Shown piece after piece: positions 45,537 through 58,300 of a stretch of 64,000 nt of DNA. Position 1 is the first letter of the stretch; every line of letters starts with the position of its first letter. The notes beneath the pieces are model-generated. The model was not told the DNA's origin and ran no database searches. It was given only the letters and a program-made list of their open reading frames with translations. This DNA comes from Bufo bufo (Eukaryota; Chordata; Amphibia; Anura; Bufonidae). The stretch is taken from assembly GCF_905171765.1 (NCBI RefSeq), contig NC_053390.1, forward strand, positions 504,156,301 to 504,220,300, in the 5' to 3' direction. A program made the translations under genes and the position numbers.

Positions 45537-45943
45537 TGATAGGTTCTATTTCAGTCCAAAACCTATTTTTATATAAGTTTATATTACATCATGTTCCATA
45601 CATTAATTACATAAGCATGGACACGTAAAATGGGTCAAAGTCCATATGACTAAGAGGTTCTTCTCGTATATATGGATAGCCTTGGACTCTGGCAAAGAGA
45701 TAAGATAAAGGTGTAGCTGGCTAAAAACATGTGTTACTGTTTAACGTAAAGATCACGTCATTGAATACTATAAATATGTGTCATAAGGATAATAAAGTTT
45801 AGAGTCATTTTGAAATTACACAGCACTGTGTCAGTCTCATTTTGGCTCTCTCTGACATCAGATCAAGGATCAAATCAAGCTGAATACCGAGGTCTTGTAC
45901 CTGGGGTACACATTTGGGGGAAAGATAAGAATAATTCCTTACA
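45537..45943 (+). repeat. 5' LTR of a second endogenous retrovirus
   Basis: This 407-bp LTR starts TGATAGGTTC and ends CCTTACA. It has a TATA box (TATAAAT, 45,769-45,775) and AATAAA (45,791-45,796), then a U5-like region. It is followed at once by a tRNA primer site. It does not resemble the 3' LTR at 23,040-23,307, so it is a different family. It is inserted in the duplicated pol segment. Confidence 0.85.
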
Positions 45944-45946
45944 ATT

Positions 45947-45964
45947 TGGGAGCTCGTCCGGAAT
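45947..45964 (+). promoter_or_regulatory. Primer binding site, tRNA-Pro-like
   Basis: TGGGAGCTCGTCCGGAAT matches the proline-tRNA primer site of murine-leukaemia-type retroviruses at 16 of 18 positions. It lies three bases after the LTR end, as in gammaretroviruses. Confidence 0.85.
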
Positions 45965-46484
45965 TGGGAAGGTCATCCCTGATGTTTGGTAAGAAGAGAC
46001 ACTAATTTTTGTCCTTTAGGCCATTCCAGGGGCGCTGACCACGTCTCGATTCAAGTAAGTACATAAGGGACCCTTAGATAGACTTCGAAGTACTGTGTCA
46101 GGGATACAGTAAGCATAAACTCAGGGAGTTTTTGCCTTAGGATTCAGGGAATCCGGTAATAAGACAAGTGCACTTCAGGGGGGCTCCGGGAGCCCCGTAA
46201 AACAATCTGTTCCGGGAACAGAAAGGATTCTGGGAATCCAGAACCACGAAAGTGCACTTCAGTGGGCACAGGGAGTCCCGTAAAAGATCTGTTTAGGAAA
46301 CAGAAGGTCTAACAGCTTGATTTGATTCTTAATAAGATAATTGTAGAAGTTCTTGCATGATAACTTGTTTTGTCTAATAGTTATATAAGGGGAAGTGACA
46401 GACTGGGTCGTAAGTGTACAGCTGTCGTCCCAAGACTAACATTCTGTGTTTTGAATTATTTTTGTAAGAAAATAAGTTTTAATA
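45965..46484 (+). promoter_or_regulatory. Retroviral leader with splice donor
   Basis: This untranslated leader carries a strong donor-like AAGTAAGTA near 46,050. An imperfectly repeated block (GTGCACTTCAGNGGGNNCNGGGAGCCCGTAAAA, with NTCTGTTNNGGAACAGAA) occurs twice between 46,165 and 46,310 and could be part of a packaging region. There is no coding frame. Confidence 0.55.
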
Positions 46485-46802
46485 ATGGGTAGTCAAAAAA
46501 ATCTAAGATAGAATACCCTAAACCAGAACCAAGAGAAACATGTAAACAATATGTTGCCCGAGTCAGTCCTACATAGTATTACCTTGTTAACCCATGGGTA
46601 GATAAATTGGCAGAGTGGACAGAGGCAATGGAAGCGGTAGACCCCTTTCCCAGGGAAGGAGACAATAGCATATATCACATGGACATGGTCAAGGGTCTAT
46701 GCTTAGGCGACACTGCCGCCTGACCGTATTTTGAACCTAAACCCTTCATGAGATATCGATTATATGCAGAAAGGAGATGAAAAAAATACATGATAGAGGT
46801 AT
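46485..46802 (+). pseudogene. gag: Retroviral gag start, broken
   Basis: The ATG at 46,485 is followed by GGT (Gly2, the usual myristoylation position) and a lysine-rich stretch, as in gamma-type matrix. A run of seven A shifts the frame to an early TAG, and later blocks with matrix-like content (LAEWTEAMEA, FPREGDN) lie in other frames. The remnant is cut after about 320 bp by the second TTAA element, whose TTAA lies at 46,803-46,806. It is not functional. Confidence 0.7.
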
Positions 46803-46806
46803 TTAA

Positions 46807-49169
46807 CCACCTCCGGACCGCTGTACGCAGATTCGCGTTCCGGAGGTGGCAGCCCTGCGCTCAGCGACGCATATACGCGTCATCTCGCGTGAGCCGGGAT
46901 TTCCTGTGAACGCGCGCACACAGGCGCGCGCGCTCACAGGAACGGAAGGTAAGAGAGTTGATCTCCAGCCTGCCAGCGGCGATCGTTCGCTGGCAGGCTG
47001 GAGATGTGTTTTTTTTAACCCCTAACAGGTATATTAGACGCTGTTTTGATAACAGCGTCTAATATACCTGCTACCTGGTCCTCTGGTGGTCCCCTTTGTT
47101 TGGATCGACCACCAGAGGACACAGGTAGCTCAGTAAAGTCCCACCAAGCACCACTACACTACACTACACCCCCCCCCCCCCCGTCACTTATTAACCCCTT
47201 ATTAGCCCCTGATCACCCCATATAGACTCCCTGATCACCCCCCTGTCATTGATTACACCCCTGTCATTGATCAACCCCCTGTAAAGCTCCATTCAGATGT
47301 CCGCATGATTTTTACGGATGCACTGATAGATGGATTGGATCCGCAAAACGCATCCGGACGTCTGAATGAAGCCTTACAGGGGCGTGATTAATGACTGTGG
47401 TTATCACCCCATATAGACTCCCTGATCACCCCCCTGTCATTGATTACCCCCCTGTCATTGATCAACCCCCTGTAAAGCTCCATTCAGATGTCCGCATGAT
47501 TTTTACGGATCCACTGATAGATGGATCGGATCCGCAAAACGCATCCGGACGTCTGAATGAAGCCTTACAGGGGCGTGATCAATGACTGTGGTTATCACCC
47601 CATATAGACTCCCTGATCACCCCCCTGTCATTGATTACACCCCTGTCATTGATCAACCCCCTGTAAAGCTCCATTCAGATGTCCGCATGATTTTTACGGA
47701 TGCACTGATAGATGGATCGGATCCGCAAAACGCATCCGGACGTCTGAATGAAGCCTTACAGGGGCATGATCAATGACTGTGGTTATCACCCCATATAGAC
47801 TCCCTGATCACCCCCCTGTCATTGATTACACCCCTGTCATTGATCAACCCCCTGTAAAGCTCCATTCAGATGTCCGCATGATTTTTACGGATGCACTGAT
47901 AGATGGATCGGATCCGCAAAACACATCCGGACGTCTGAATGAAGCCTTACAGGGGCATGATCAATGACTGTGGTTATCACCCCATATAGACTCCCTGATC
48001 ACCCCCCTGTCATTGATTACCCCCCTGTCATTGATCAACCCCCTGTAAAGCTCCATTCAGATGTCCGCATGATTTTTACGGATCTACTGATAGATGGATC
48101 GGATCCGCAAAACGCATCCGGACGTCTGAATGAAGCCTTACAGGGGCGTGATCAATGACTGTGGTTATCACCCCATATAGACTCCCTGATCACCCCCCTG
48201 TCATTGATTACCCCCCTGTCATTGATCAACCCCCTGTAAAGCTCCATTCAGATGTCCGCATGATTTTTACGGATGCACTGATAGATGGATCGGATCCGCA
48301 ACTGCATCCGGACGTCTGAATGAAGCCTTACAGGGGCGTGATCAATGACTGTGGTTATCACCCCATATAGACTCCCTGATCACCCCCCTGTCATTGATCA
48401 ACCCCCTGTAAAGCTCCATTCAGATGTCCGCATGATTTTTACGGATGCACTGATAGATGGATCGGATACGCAAAACGCATCCGGACGTCTGAATGAAGCC
48501 TTACAGGGGCATGATCAATGACTGTGGTTATCACCCCATATAGACTCCCTGATCACCCCCCTGTCATTGATCACCCCCCCTGTCATTGATTACCCCCCTG
48601 TAAAGCTCCATTCAGATGTCCGCATGATTTTTACGGATGCACTGATAGATGGATCGGATCCGCAAAACGCATACGGACGTCTGAATGAAGCCTTACACGG
48701 GCGTGATCAATGACTGTGGTTATCACCCCATATAGACTCCCTGATCACCCCCCTGTCATTGATCACCCCCCTGTCATTGATCACTCCCCCTGTCATTGAT
48801 CACCCCCCTGTCATTGATCACCCCCCCTGTCATTGATCACCCCTCTGTAAGGCTCCATTCAGACATTTTTTTGGCCCAAGTTAGCGGAATATTATTTTTT
48901 TTTCTTACAAAGTCTCATATTCCACTAACTTGTGTCAAAAAATAAAATCTCACATGAACTCACCATACCCCTCACGGAATCCAAATGCGTAAAAATTTTT
49001 AGACATTTATATTCCAGACTTCTTCTCACGCTTTAGGGCCCCTAGAATGCCAGGGCAGTATAAATACCCCACATGTGACCCCATTTCGGAAAGAAGACAC
49101 CCCCAGGTATTCCGTGAGGGGCATATTGAGTCCATGAAAGATTGAAATTTTTGTCCCAAGTTAGCGGAA
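46807..49169 (-). mobile_element. Large TTAA-target repeat (copy 2, inverted)
   Basis: Starting after TTAA, CCACCTCCGGACCGCTG opens the terminus that is missing from copy 1. It is followed by CG-rich hairpins (46,840-46,940) and a CTCCAGCCTGCCAGC/GCTGGCAGGCTGGAG stem. The tract TAGACGCTGTTTTGATAACAGCGTCTA and the CCTCTGGTGGTCC/GGACCACCAGAGG pair match 44,880-45,000 of copy 1. After the 191-bp array comes the AAGTTAGCGGAA palindrome (48,870-48,990) and the MGxxx-type comb, until the assembly gap. Relative to copy 1 it is in the opposite orientation. A C-run of about 16 lies at 47,167-47,182. Confidence 0.8.
47190..48860 (-). repeat. 191-bp palindromic tandem array in copy 2
   Basis: About eight or nine units, with a period of 191 bp at 47,391, 47,582, 47,773 and 47,964, each hold CCATATAGACTCCCTGATCACC, the word CCCTGTCATTGAT two to six times, and an inverted repeat (CATTCAGATGTCCGCATG against CATCCGGACGTCTGAATG) around GGATCGGATCCGC. 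Short open frames in each unit follow from the period. Confidence 0.92.
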
Positions 49170-49369
49170 NNNNNNNNNNNNNNNNNNNNNNNNNNNNNNN
49201 NNNNNNNNNNNNNNNNNNNNNNNNNNNNNNNNNNNNNNNNNNNNNNNNNNNNNNNNNNNNNNNNNNNNNNNNNNNNNNNNNNNNNNNNNNNNNNNNNNNN
49301 NNNNNNNNNNNNNNNNNNNNNNNNNNNNNNNNNNNNNNNNNNNNNNNNNNNNNNNNNNNNNNNNNNNNN
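49170..49369. other. Assembly gap, 200 N
   Basis: Exactly 200 ambiguous bases, a conventional placeholder length, separate copy 2 of the TTAA element from the right satellite array. Distance, order and orientation across it are not demonstrated by sequence. Confidence 0.98.
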
Positions 49370-52300
49370 CTGGGGACGTTTTTCACAAAGTCCCCCTCCT
49401 TCATGGAAGTTGCCCCCAGCGGCTTCCCTCAGAGCTAGGAGGCCGAGACTTGAAGGCTGGTAGAGGGGGACTTGGGCTCCGAGAGGAGACCTCAACCTTG
49501 TCTGTACCACCGTCCCTCCGGGAATGGCAGGGGGTGAAAGTCAGAAATGCATACCCGCCTACGGTGCTCCTTTCCTGGGTAGACATTTCCAAAAATCACC
49601 CCACTTCTGTGGAAGTCTTCCCTCTCAGCCGACACCTTGGATGTCATGGAACTGATGGTGGGATCAAAACACCCTGCCCACCCCCCAGGGTCTCTCTACC
49701 TTCTTCCGGGAGGTGTCCGAAAGTACCCCCCCCTGTCGCGTCACATGCCTCTGAGACCCAGGTGTCTCGAGCCATCATGCCCAGGCTCTGGAACTGCTGC
49801 TGGGGAGAGACAGCCAGGTTCGATCTCATAGCTGGTTCTCTTTCTCAAAACGGACACCCTTATGGAAGTTCAGCCCTGTGGTCAAAGTCGGACCTTGTTA
49901 CCCGATTACACTTCCATAAGCCTGGGTACATTTTTCACAAAGTCCCCCTCATTTATGGAAGTTTCCCCCAGCGGCTTCCCTCATAGCTAGGAGGCCGAGA
50001 CTTGAAGGGCTGGTAGAGGGGGACTTGGGCTCCGAGAGGAGACCTCCAGCTTGTCTGTACCACCTTCCCTCCGGAAATGGCAGAGGGACAAAATCGGATT
50101 ATGTTACCCGATTTGACTTCCATAAGCCTGGGGACGTTTTTCACAAAGTCCCCCTCCTTCATGGAAGTTGCCCCCAGCGGCTTCCCTTGGAGCTAGGAAG
50201 CCGAGACTTGCAGGGATGGTAGAGGGGGACTTGGGCTCCAAGAAGAGACCTCCAGCTTGTCTGTACCACCTTCCCTCCGTAAATGGCAGAGGGACAAATT
50301 CAGATTATGTTACCCGATTTGATTTCCATAAGCCTGGGGATGTTTTTCACAAAGTCCCCCTCCTTCATGGAAGTTGCCCCCAGCGGTTCCCTCAGAGCTA
50401 GGAGGCCAAGACTTGAAGGGCTGGTAGAGGGGGACTTGGGCTCCGAGAGGAGACCTCAACCTTGTCTGTACCACCTTCCCTCCGGGAATGGCAGGGGGTG
50501 AAAGTCAGAAATTCTTACCCGCCTACGGTGCTCCTTTCCTGGGTAGACATTTCCAAAAATCACCCCACTTCTGTGGAAGTCTTCCCTCCCAGCCGACACC
50601 TCGGATGTCATGGAACTGATGGTGGGATCAAAACACCCTGCCCACCCCCCGGGGTCTCTCTACCTTCTTCCGGGAGGTGTCCGAAAGTACCCCCCCCTGT
50701 CGCGTCACATGCCTCTGAGACCCAGGTGTCTCGAGCCATCATGCCCAGGCTCTGGAACTGCTGCTGGGGAGAGACAGCCAGGTTCGATCTCATAGCTGGT
50801 TCTCTTTCTCAAAACGGACACCCTTATGGAAGTTCAGCCCTGTGGTCAAAGTCGGACCTTGTTACCCGATTACACTTTCATAAGCCTGGGTAAATTTTTC
50901 ACAAAGTCCCCCTCATTTATGGAAGTTTCCCCCAGCGGCTTCCCTCAGAGCTAGGAGGCCGAGACTTGAAGGGCTGGTAGAGGGGGACTTGGGCTGCGAG
51001 AGGAGACCTCCAGCTTGTCTGTACCACCTTCTCTACGGAAATGGCAGAGGGGGAAAAATCGGATTATGTTACCCGATTAGACTTCCATAAGCCTGGGGAC
51101 ATTTTTCACAAAGTCCCCCTCCTTCATGGAAGTTGCCCCCAGCGGCTTCCCTTGGAGCTAGGAAGCCGAGACTTGCAGGGCTAATAGAGGGGGACTTGGC
51201 CTCCGAGAGGAGACCTCCAGCTTGTCTGTACCACCTTCCCTCCGAAAATGGCAGAGGGACCAATTCGGATTATTTTACCCGATTTGACTTCCATAAGCCT
51301 GAGGACGTTTTTCACAAAGTCCCCCTCCTTCATGGAAGTTGCCCCCAGCGGCTTCCCTCAGAGCTAGGAGGCCGAGACTTGAAGGGCTGGTAGAGGGGGA
51401 CTTGGGCTCCGAGAGGAGACCTCCAGCTTGTCTGTACCACCTTCCCTCCGGAAATGGCAGAGGGACAAAATCGGATTATGTTACCCGATTTGACTTCTAT
51501 AAACCTGGGGACGTTTTTCACAAAGTCCCCCTCCTTTATGGAAGTTCAGCCCAGCGGCTTCCCTTGGAGCTAGTGATCCCAGACTTGCAGGGATGGTAGA
51601 GGGGGACTTGGGCTCCAAGAGGAGACCTTAAGCTTGTCTGTACCACCTTCCCTCCGGAAATGGCAGAGGGACAAAATCGGATTATGTTACCCGATTTGAC
51701 TTCCATAAGCCTGGGGACGTTTTTCACAAAGTCCCCCTCCTTCATGGAAGTTCAGCCCAGCGGCTTCCCTTGGAGCTAGGGATCCCAGACTTGCAGGGAT
51801 GGTAGAGGGGGACTTGGGCTCCAAGAGGAGACCTCCAGCTTGTCTGTGCCACCTTCTCTCCGGAAATGGCAGAGGGACAAAATCGGATTATGTTACCCGA
51901 TTTGACTTCCCTAAGCCTGGGGACGTTTTTCACAAAGTCTCCCTCCTTCATGGAAGTTCAGCCCAGCGGCTTCCTTTGGAGCTAGGGGTCCCAGACTTGC
52001 AGGGATGGTAGAGGGGGACTTGGGCTCCAAGAGGTGACCTCCAGCTTGTCTGTACCACCTTCCCTCCGGAAATGGCAGAGGGTCAAAGTCGGATTGTGTT
52101 ACACAATTAGACTTCCTTAACCCCTGGATAAATTTTTTACAAAGTCCCCCTCCTTCATGGAGGTTGCCCTCAGCGGCTTCCCTTGGAGCTAGGTAGCCGA
52201 GACTAGCAGGGCTGGTAGAGGGGGACTTGGGCTCCAAGAGTAGACCACCAGCTTTTCTGTACCACCTTCCCTCCGGAAATGGCAGAGGGACAAAGTCGGA

Positions 52301-55300
52301 TTATGTTACACGATTTGACTTCCATAAGCCTGGGGACGTTTTTCACAAAGTCCCCCTCCTTCATGGAAGTTGCCCCCAGCGGCTTCCCTCAGAGCTAGGA
52401 GGCCGAGACTTGAAAGGCTGGTAGAGGGGGACTTGGGCTCCGAGAGGAGACCTCAACCTTGTCTGTACCACCGTCCCTCCGGGAATGGCAGGGGGTGAAA
52501 GTCAGAAATTCATACCCGCCTACGGTGCTCCTTTCCTGGGTAGACATCTCCAAAAATCACCCCACTTCTGTGGAAGTCTTCCCTCTCAACCGACACCTCG
52601 GATGTCATGGAACTGATGGTGGGATCAAAACACCCTGCCCACCCCCCAGGGTCTCTCTACCTTCTTCCGGGAGGTGTCCGAAAGTACCCCCCCCTGTCGC
52701 GTCACATGCCTCTGAGACCCAGGAGTCTCGAGCCATCATGCCTAGGCTCTGGAACTGCTGCTGGGGAGAGACAGCCAGGTTCGATCTCATAGCTGGTTCT
52801 CTTTCTCAAAACGGACACCCTTATGGAAGTTCAGCCCTGTGGTCAAAGTCGGACCTTGTTACCCGATTACACTTCCATAAGCCTGGGTACATTTTTCACA
52901 AAGTCCCCCTCATTTATGGAAGTTTCCCCCAGCGTCTTCCCTCATAGCTAGGAGGCCGAGACTTGAAGGGCTGGTAGAGGAGGACTTGGGCTCCGAGAGG
53001 AGACCTCCAGCTTGTCTGTACCACCTTCTCTCCGGAAATGGCAGAGGGACAAAATCGGATTATGTTACCCGATTTGACTTCCATAAGCCTGGGGACGTTT
53101 TTCACAAAGTCCCCCTCCTTCATGTAAGTTGCCCCCAGCGGCTTCCCTTGGAGCTAGGAAGCCGAGACTTGCAGTGCTGGTAGAGGGGGACTTGGGCTCC
53201 AAGAGGAGACCTCCAGCTTGTCTGTACCACCTTCCCTCCGGAAATGGCAGAGGGACAAATTCAGATTATGTTACCCGATTTGACTTCCATAAGCCTGGGG
53301 ATGTTTTTCACAAAGTCCCCCTCCTTCATGGAAGTTGCCCCCAGCGGTTCCCTCAGAGCTAGGAGGCCGAGACTTGAAGGGCTGGTAGAGGGGGACTTGG
53401 GCTCCGAGAGGAGACCTCAACCTTGTCTGTACCACCTTCCCTCCGGGAATGGCAGGGGGTGAAAGTCAGAAATTCTTACCCGCCTACGGTGCTCCTTTCC
53501 TGGGTAGACATTTCCAAAAATCACCCCACTTCTGTGGAAGTCTTCCCTCCCAGCCGACACCTCGGATGTCATGGAACTGATGGTGGGATCAAAACACCCT
53601 GCCCACCCCCCGGGGTCTCTCTACCTTCTTCCGGGAGGTGTCCGAAAGTACCCCCCCCTGTCGCGTCACATGCCTCTGAGACCCAGGTGTCTCGAGCCAT
53701 CATGCCCAGGCTCTGGAACTGCTGCTGGGGAGAGACAGCCAGGTTCGATCTCATAGCTGGTTCTCTTTCTCAAAACGGACACCATTATGGAAGTTCAGCC
53801 CTGTGGTCAAAGTCGGACTTTGTTACCCGATTACACTTCCATAAGCCTGGGTACATTTTTCACAAAGTCCCCCTCATTTATGGAAGTTTCCCCCAGCGGC
53901 TTCCCTCAGAGCTAGGAGGCCGAGACATGAAGGGCTGGTAGAGGGGGACTTGGGCTCCGAGAGGAGACCTCCAGCTTGTCTATACCACCTTCCCTCCGGA
54001 TATGGCAGAGGGACAAAGTCGGATTATGTTACCCGATTAGACTTCCATAACCCCTGAATACATTTTTCACAAAGTCCCCATCCTTCATGGAAGTTGCCCC
54101 CAGCGGCTTCCCTTGGAGCTAGGAAGCCGAGACTTGCTGGGCTGGTAGAGGGGGACTTGGGCTCCGAGAGGAGACCTCCACCTTGTCTGTACCACCTTCC
54201 CTCCGGAAATGGCAGAGGGACATAGTCGAATTATGTTACCCGATTTGACTTCCATAAGCCTGGGGACGTTTTTCACAAAGTCCCCCTCCTTCATGGAAGT
54301 TCAGCCCAGTGGCTTCCCTTGGAGCTAGGGATCCCAGACTTGCAGGGATGGTAGAGGACGACTTGGGCTCCAAGAGGAGACCTTAGCTTGTCTGTACCAC
54401 CTTCCCTCCGGAAATGGCAGAGGGACAAAATCGGATTATGTTACCCGATTTGACTTTCATAAGCCTGGGGACGTTTTTCACAAAGTCCCCCTCCTTCATG
54501 GAAGTTCAGCCCAGCGGCTTCCCTTGGAGCTAGGAATTGCAGACTTGCAGGGAAGGTTAGAGGGGGACTTGGGCTCCAAGAGGAGACCTCTAGCTTGTCT
54601 GTACCACCTTCCCTCTGGAAATGGCAGAGGGACAAAATCGGATTATGTTACACGATTTGACTTCCATAAGCCTGGGGACGTTTTTCACTAAGTCCCCCTT
54701 CTTCATAGAAGTTCAGCCCAGCGGCTTCCCTTAGAGCTAGGGATCCCAGACTTGCAGGGATGGTAGAGGGGGACTTGGGCTACAAGAGGAGACCTCCACC
54801 TTGTCTGTACCACCTTCTCACCGGAAATGGCAGAGGGGACAAAATCGGATTATGTTACCCGATTTGACTTCCATAAGCCTGGGGACGTTTTTCACAAAGT
54901 CCCCCTCCTTCATGTAAGTTACCTCCAGCGGCTTCCCTTTGAGCTAGGAAGCCGAGACTTGCAGGGCTGGTAGAGGGGGACTTGGGCTCCAAGAGTAGAC
55001 CTCCAGCTTGTCTGTACCACCTTCCCTCCGGAAATGGCAGAGGGAAAAATTCGGATTATGTTACACGATTTGACTTCCATAAGCCTGGGGACGTTTTTCA
55101 CAAAGTCCCCCTCCTTCATGGAAGTTGCCCCCAGCGGCTTCCCTTGGAGCTAGGAGGCCGAGACTTGAAGGGCTGGTAGAGGGGGACTTGGGCTCCGAGA
55201 GGAGACCTCAACCTTGTCTGTACCACCTTCCCTCCGGGAATGGCAGGGGGTGAAAGTCAGAAATTCATACCCGCCTACGGTGCTCCTTTCCTGGGTAGAC

Positions 55301-58300
55301 ATCTCCAAAAATCACCCCACTTCTGTGGAAGTCTTCCCTCTCAACCGACACCTCGGATGTCATGGAACTGATGGTGGGATCAAAACACCCTGCCCACCCC
55401 CCAGGGTCTCTCTACCTTCTTCCGGGAGGTGTCCGAAAGTACCCCCCCCTGTCGCGTCACATGCCTCTGAGACCCAGGAGTCTCGAGCCATCATGCCTAG
55501 GCTCTGGAACTGCTGCTGGGGAGAGACAGCCAGGTTCGATCTCATAGCTGGTTCTCTTTCTCAAAACGGACACCCTTATGGAAGTTCAGCCCTGTGGTCA
55601 AAGTCGGACCTTGTTACCCGATTACACTTCCATAAGCCTGGGTACATTTTTCACAAAGTCCCCCTCATTTATGGAAGTTTCCCCCAGCGTCTTCCCTCAT
55701 AGCTAGGAGGCCGAGACTTGAAGGGCTGGTAGAGGAGGACTTGGGCTCCGAGAGGAGACCTCCAGCTTGTCTGTACCACCTTCTCTCCGGAAATGGCAGA
55801 GGGACAAAATCGGATTATGTTACCCGATTTGACTTCCATAAGCCTGGGGACGTTTTTCACAAAGTCCCCCTCCTTCATGTAAGTTGGCCCCAGCGGCATC
55901 CATTGGAGCAAGGAAGCCGAGACTTGCAGGGCTATAGAGGGGGACTTGGGCTCCAAGAAGAGACCTCCAGCTTGTCTGTACCACCTTCCCTCCGTAAATG
56001 GCAGAGGGACAAATTCAGATTATGTTACCCGATTTGATTTCCATAAGCCTGGGGATGTTTTTCACAAAGTCCCCCTCCTTCATGGAAGTTGCCCCCAGCG
56101 GCTTCCCTTGGAGCTAGGATGCCGAGACCTGAACGGCTGGTAGAGGGGGACTTGGGCTCCGAGAGGAGACCTCAAGCTTGTCTGTACCACCTTCCCTCCG
56201 GGAATGGCAGGGGGTGAAAGTCAGAAATTCTTACCCGCCTACGGTGCTCCTTTCCTGGGTAGACATTTCCAAAAATCACCCCACTTCTGTGGAAGTCTTC
56301 CCTCCCAGCCGACACCTCGGATGTCATGGAACTGATGGTGGGATCAAAACACCCTGCCCACCCCCCGGGGTCTCTCTACCTTCTTCCGGGAGGTGTCCGA
56401 AAGTACCCCCCCCTGTCGCGTCACATGCCTCTGAGACCCAGGTGTCTCGAGCCATCATGCCCAGGCTCTGGAACTGCTGCTGGGGAGAGACAGCCAGGTT
56501 CGATCTCATAGCTGGTTCTCTTTCTCAAAACGGACACCATTATGGAAGTTCAGCCCTGTGGTCAAAGTCGGACTTTGTTACCCGATTACACTTCCATAAG
56601 CCTGGGTACATTTTTCACAAAGTCCCCATCATTTATGGAAGTTTCCCCCAGCGGCTTCCCTCAGAGCTAGGAGGCCGAGACATGAAGGGCTGGTAGAGGG
56701 GGACTTGGGCTCCGAGAGGAGACCTCCAGCTTGTCTATACCACCTTCCCTCCGGATATGGCAGAGGGACAAAGTCGGATTATGTTACCCGATTAGACTTC
56801 CATAACCCCTGAATACATTTTTCACAAAGTCCCCATCCTTCATGGAAGTTGCCCCCAGCGGCTTCCCTTGGAGCTAGGAAGCCGAGACTTGCTGGGCTGG
56901 TAGAGGGGGACTTGGGCTCCGAGAGGAGACCTCCACCTTGTCTGTACCACCTTCCCTCCGGAAATGGCAGAGGGAAAAAGTCGAATTATGTTACCCGATT
57001 TGACTTCCATAAGCCTGGGGACGTTTTTCACAAAGTCCCCCTCCTTCATGGAAGTTCAGCCCAGTGGCTTCCCTTGGAGCTAGGGATCCCAGACTTGCAG
57101 GGATGGTAGAGGACGACTTGTGCTCCAAGAGGAGACCTTAGCTTGTCTGTACCACCTTCCCTCCGGAAATGGCAGAGGGACAAAATCGGATTATGTTACC
57201 CGATTTGACTTTCATAAGCCTGGGGACGTTTTTCACAAAGTCCCCCTCCTTCATGGAAGTTCAGCCCAGCGGCTTCCCTTGGAGCTAGGAATTGCAGACT
57301 TGCAGGGAAGGTTAGAGGGGGACTTGGGCTCCAAGAGAAGACCTCTAGCTTGTCTGTACCACCTTCCCTCTGGAAATGGCAGAGGGACAAAATCGGATTA
57401 TGTTACACGATTTGACTTCCATAAGCCTGGGGACGTTTTTCACTAAGTCCCCCTTCTTCATAGAAGTTCAGCCCAGCGGCTTCCCTTAGAGCTAGGGATC
57501 CCAGACTTGCAGGGATGGTAGAGGGGGACTTGGGCTACAAGAGGAGACCTCCACCTTGTCTGTACCACCTTCTCACCGGAAATGGCAGAGGGGACAAAAT
57601 CGGATTATGTTACCCGATTTGACTTCCATAAGCCTGGGGACGTTTTTCACAAAGTCCCCCTCCTTCATGTAAGTTGCCCCCAGCGGCTTCCCTTTGAGCT
57701 AGGAAGCCAAGACTTGCAGGGCTGGTAGAGGGGGACTTGGGCTCCAAGAGTAGACCTCCAGCTTTTCTGTACCACCTTCCCTCCGGAAATGGCAGAGGGA
57801 AAAATTCGGATTATGTTACACGATTTGACTTCCATAAGCCTGGGGACGTTTTTCACAAAGTCCCCCTCCTTCATGGAAGTTGCCCCCAGCGGCTTCCCTT
57901 GGAGCTAGGAGGCCGAGACTTGAAGGGCTGGTAGAGGGGGACTTGGGCTCCGAGAGGAGACCTCAACCTTGTCTGTACCACCGTCCCTCCGGGAATGGCA
58001 GGGGGTGAAAGTCAGAAATTCATACCCGCCTACGGTGCTCCTTTCCTGGGTAGACATCTCCAAAAATCACCCCACTTCTGTGGAAGTCTTCCCTCTCAAC
58101 CGACACCTCGGATGTCATGGAACTGATGGTGGGATCAAAACACCCTGCCCACCCCCCAGGGTCTCTCTACCTTCTTCCGGGAGGTGTCCGAAAGTACCCC
58201 CCCCTGTCGCGTCACATGCCTCTGAGACCCAGGAGTCTCGAGCCATCATGCCTAGGCTCTGGAACTGCTGCTGGGGAGAGACAGCCAGGTTCGATCTCAT

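Noticed and set aside
47391..48158. A family of 64-residue proteins with identical spacing
   Set aside because: They are one frame of each 191-bp palindromic unit. The period is not a multiple of three and each frame simply ends in the next unit.
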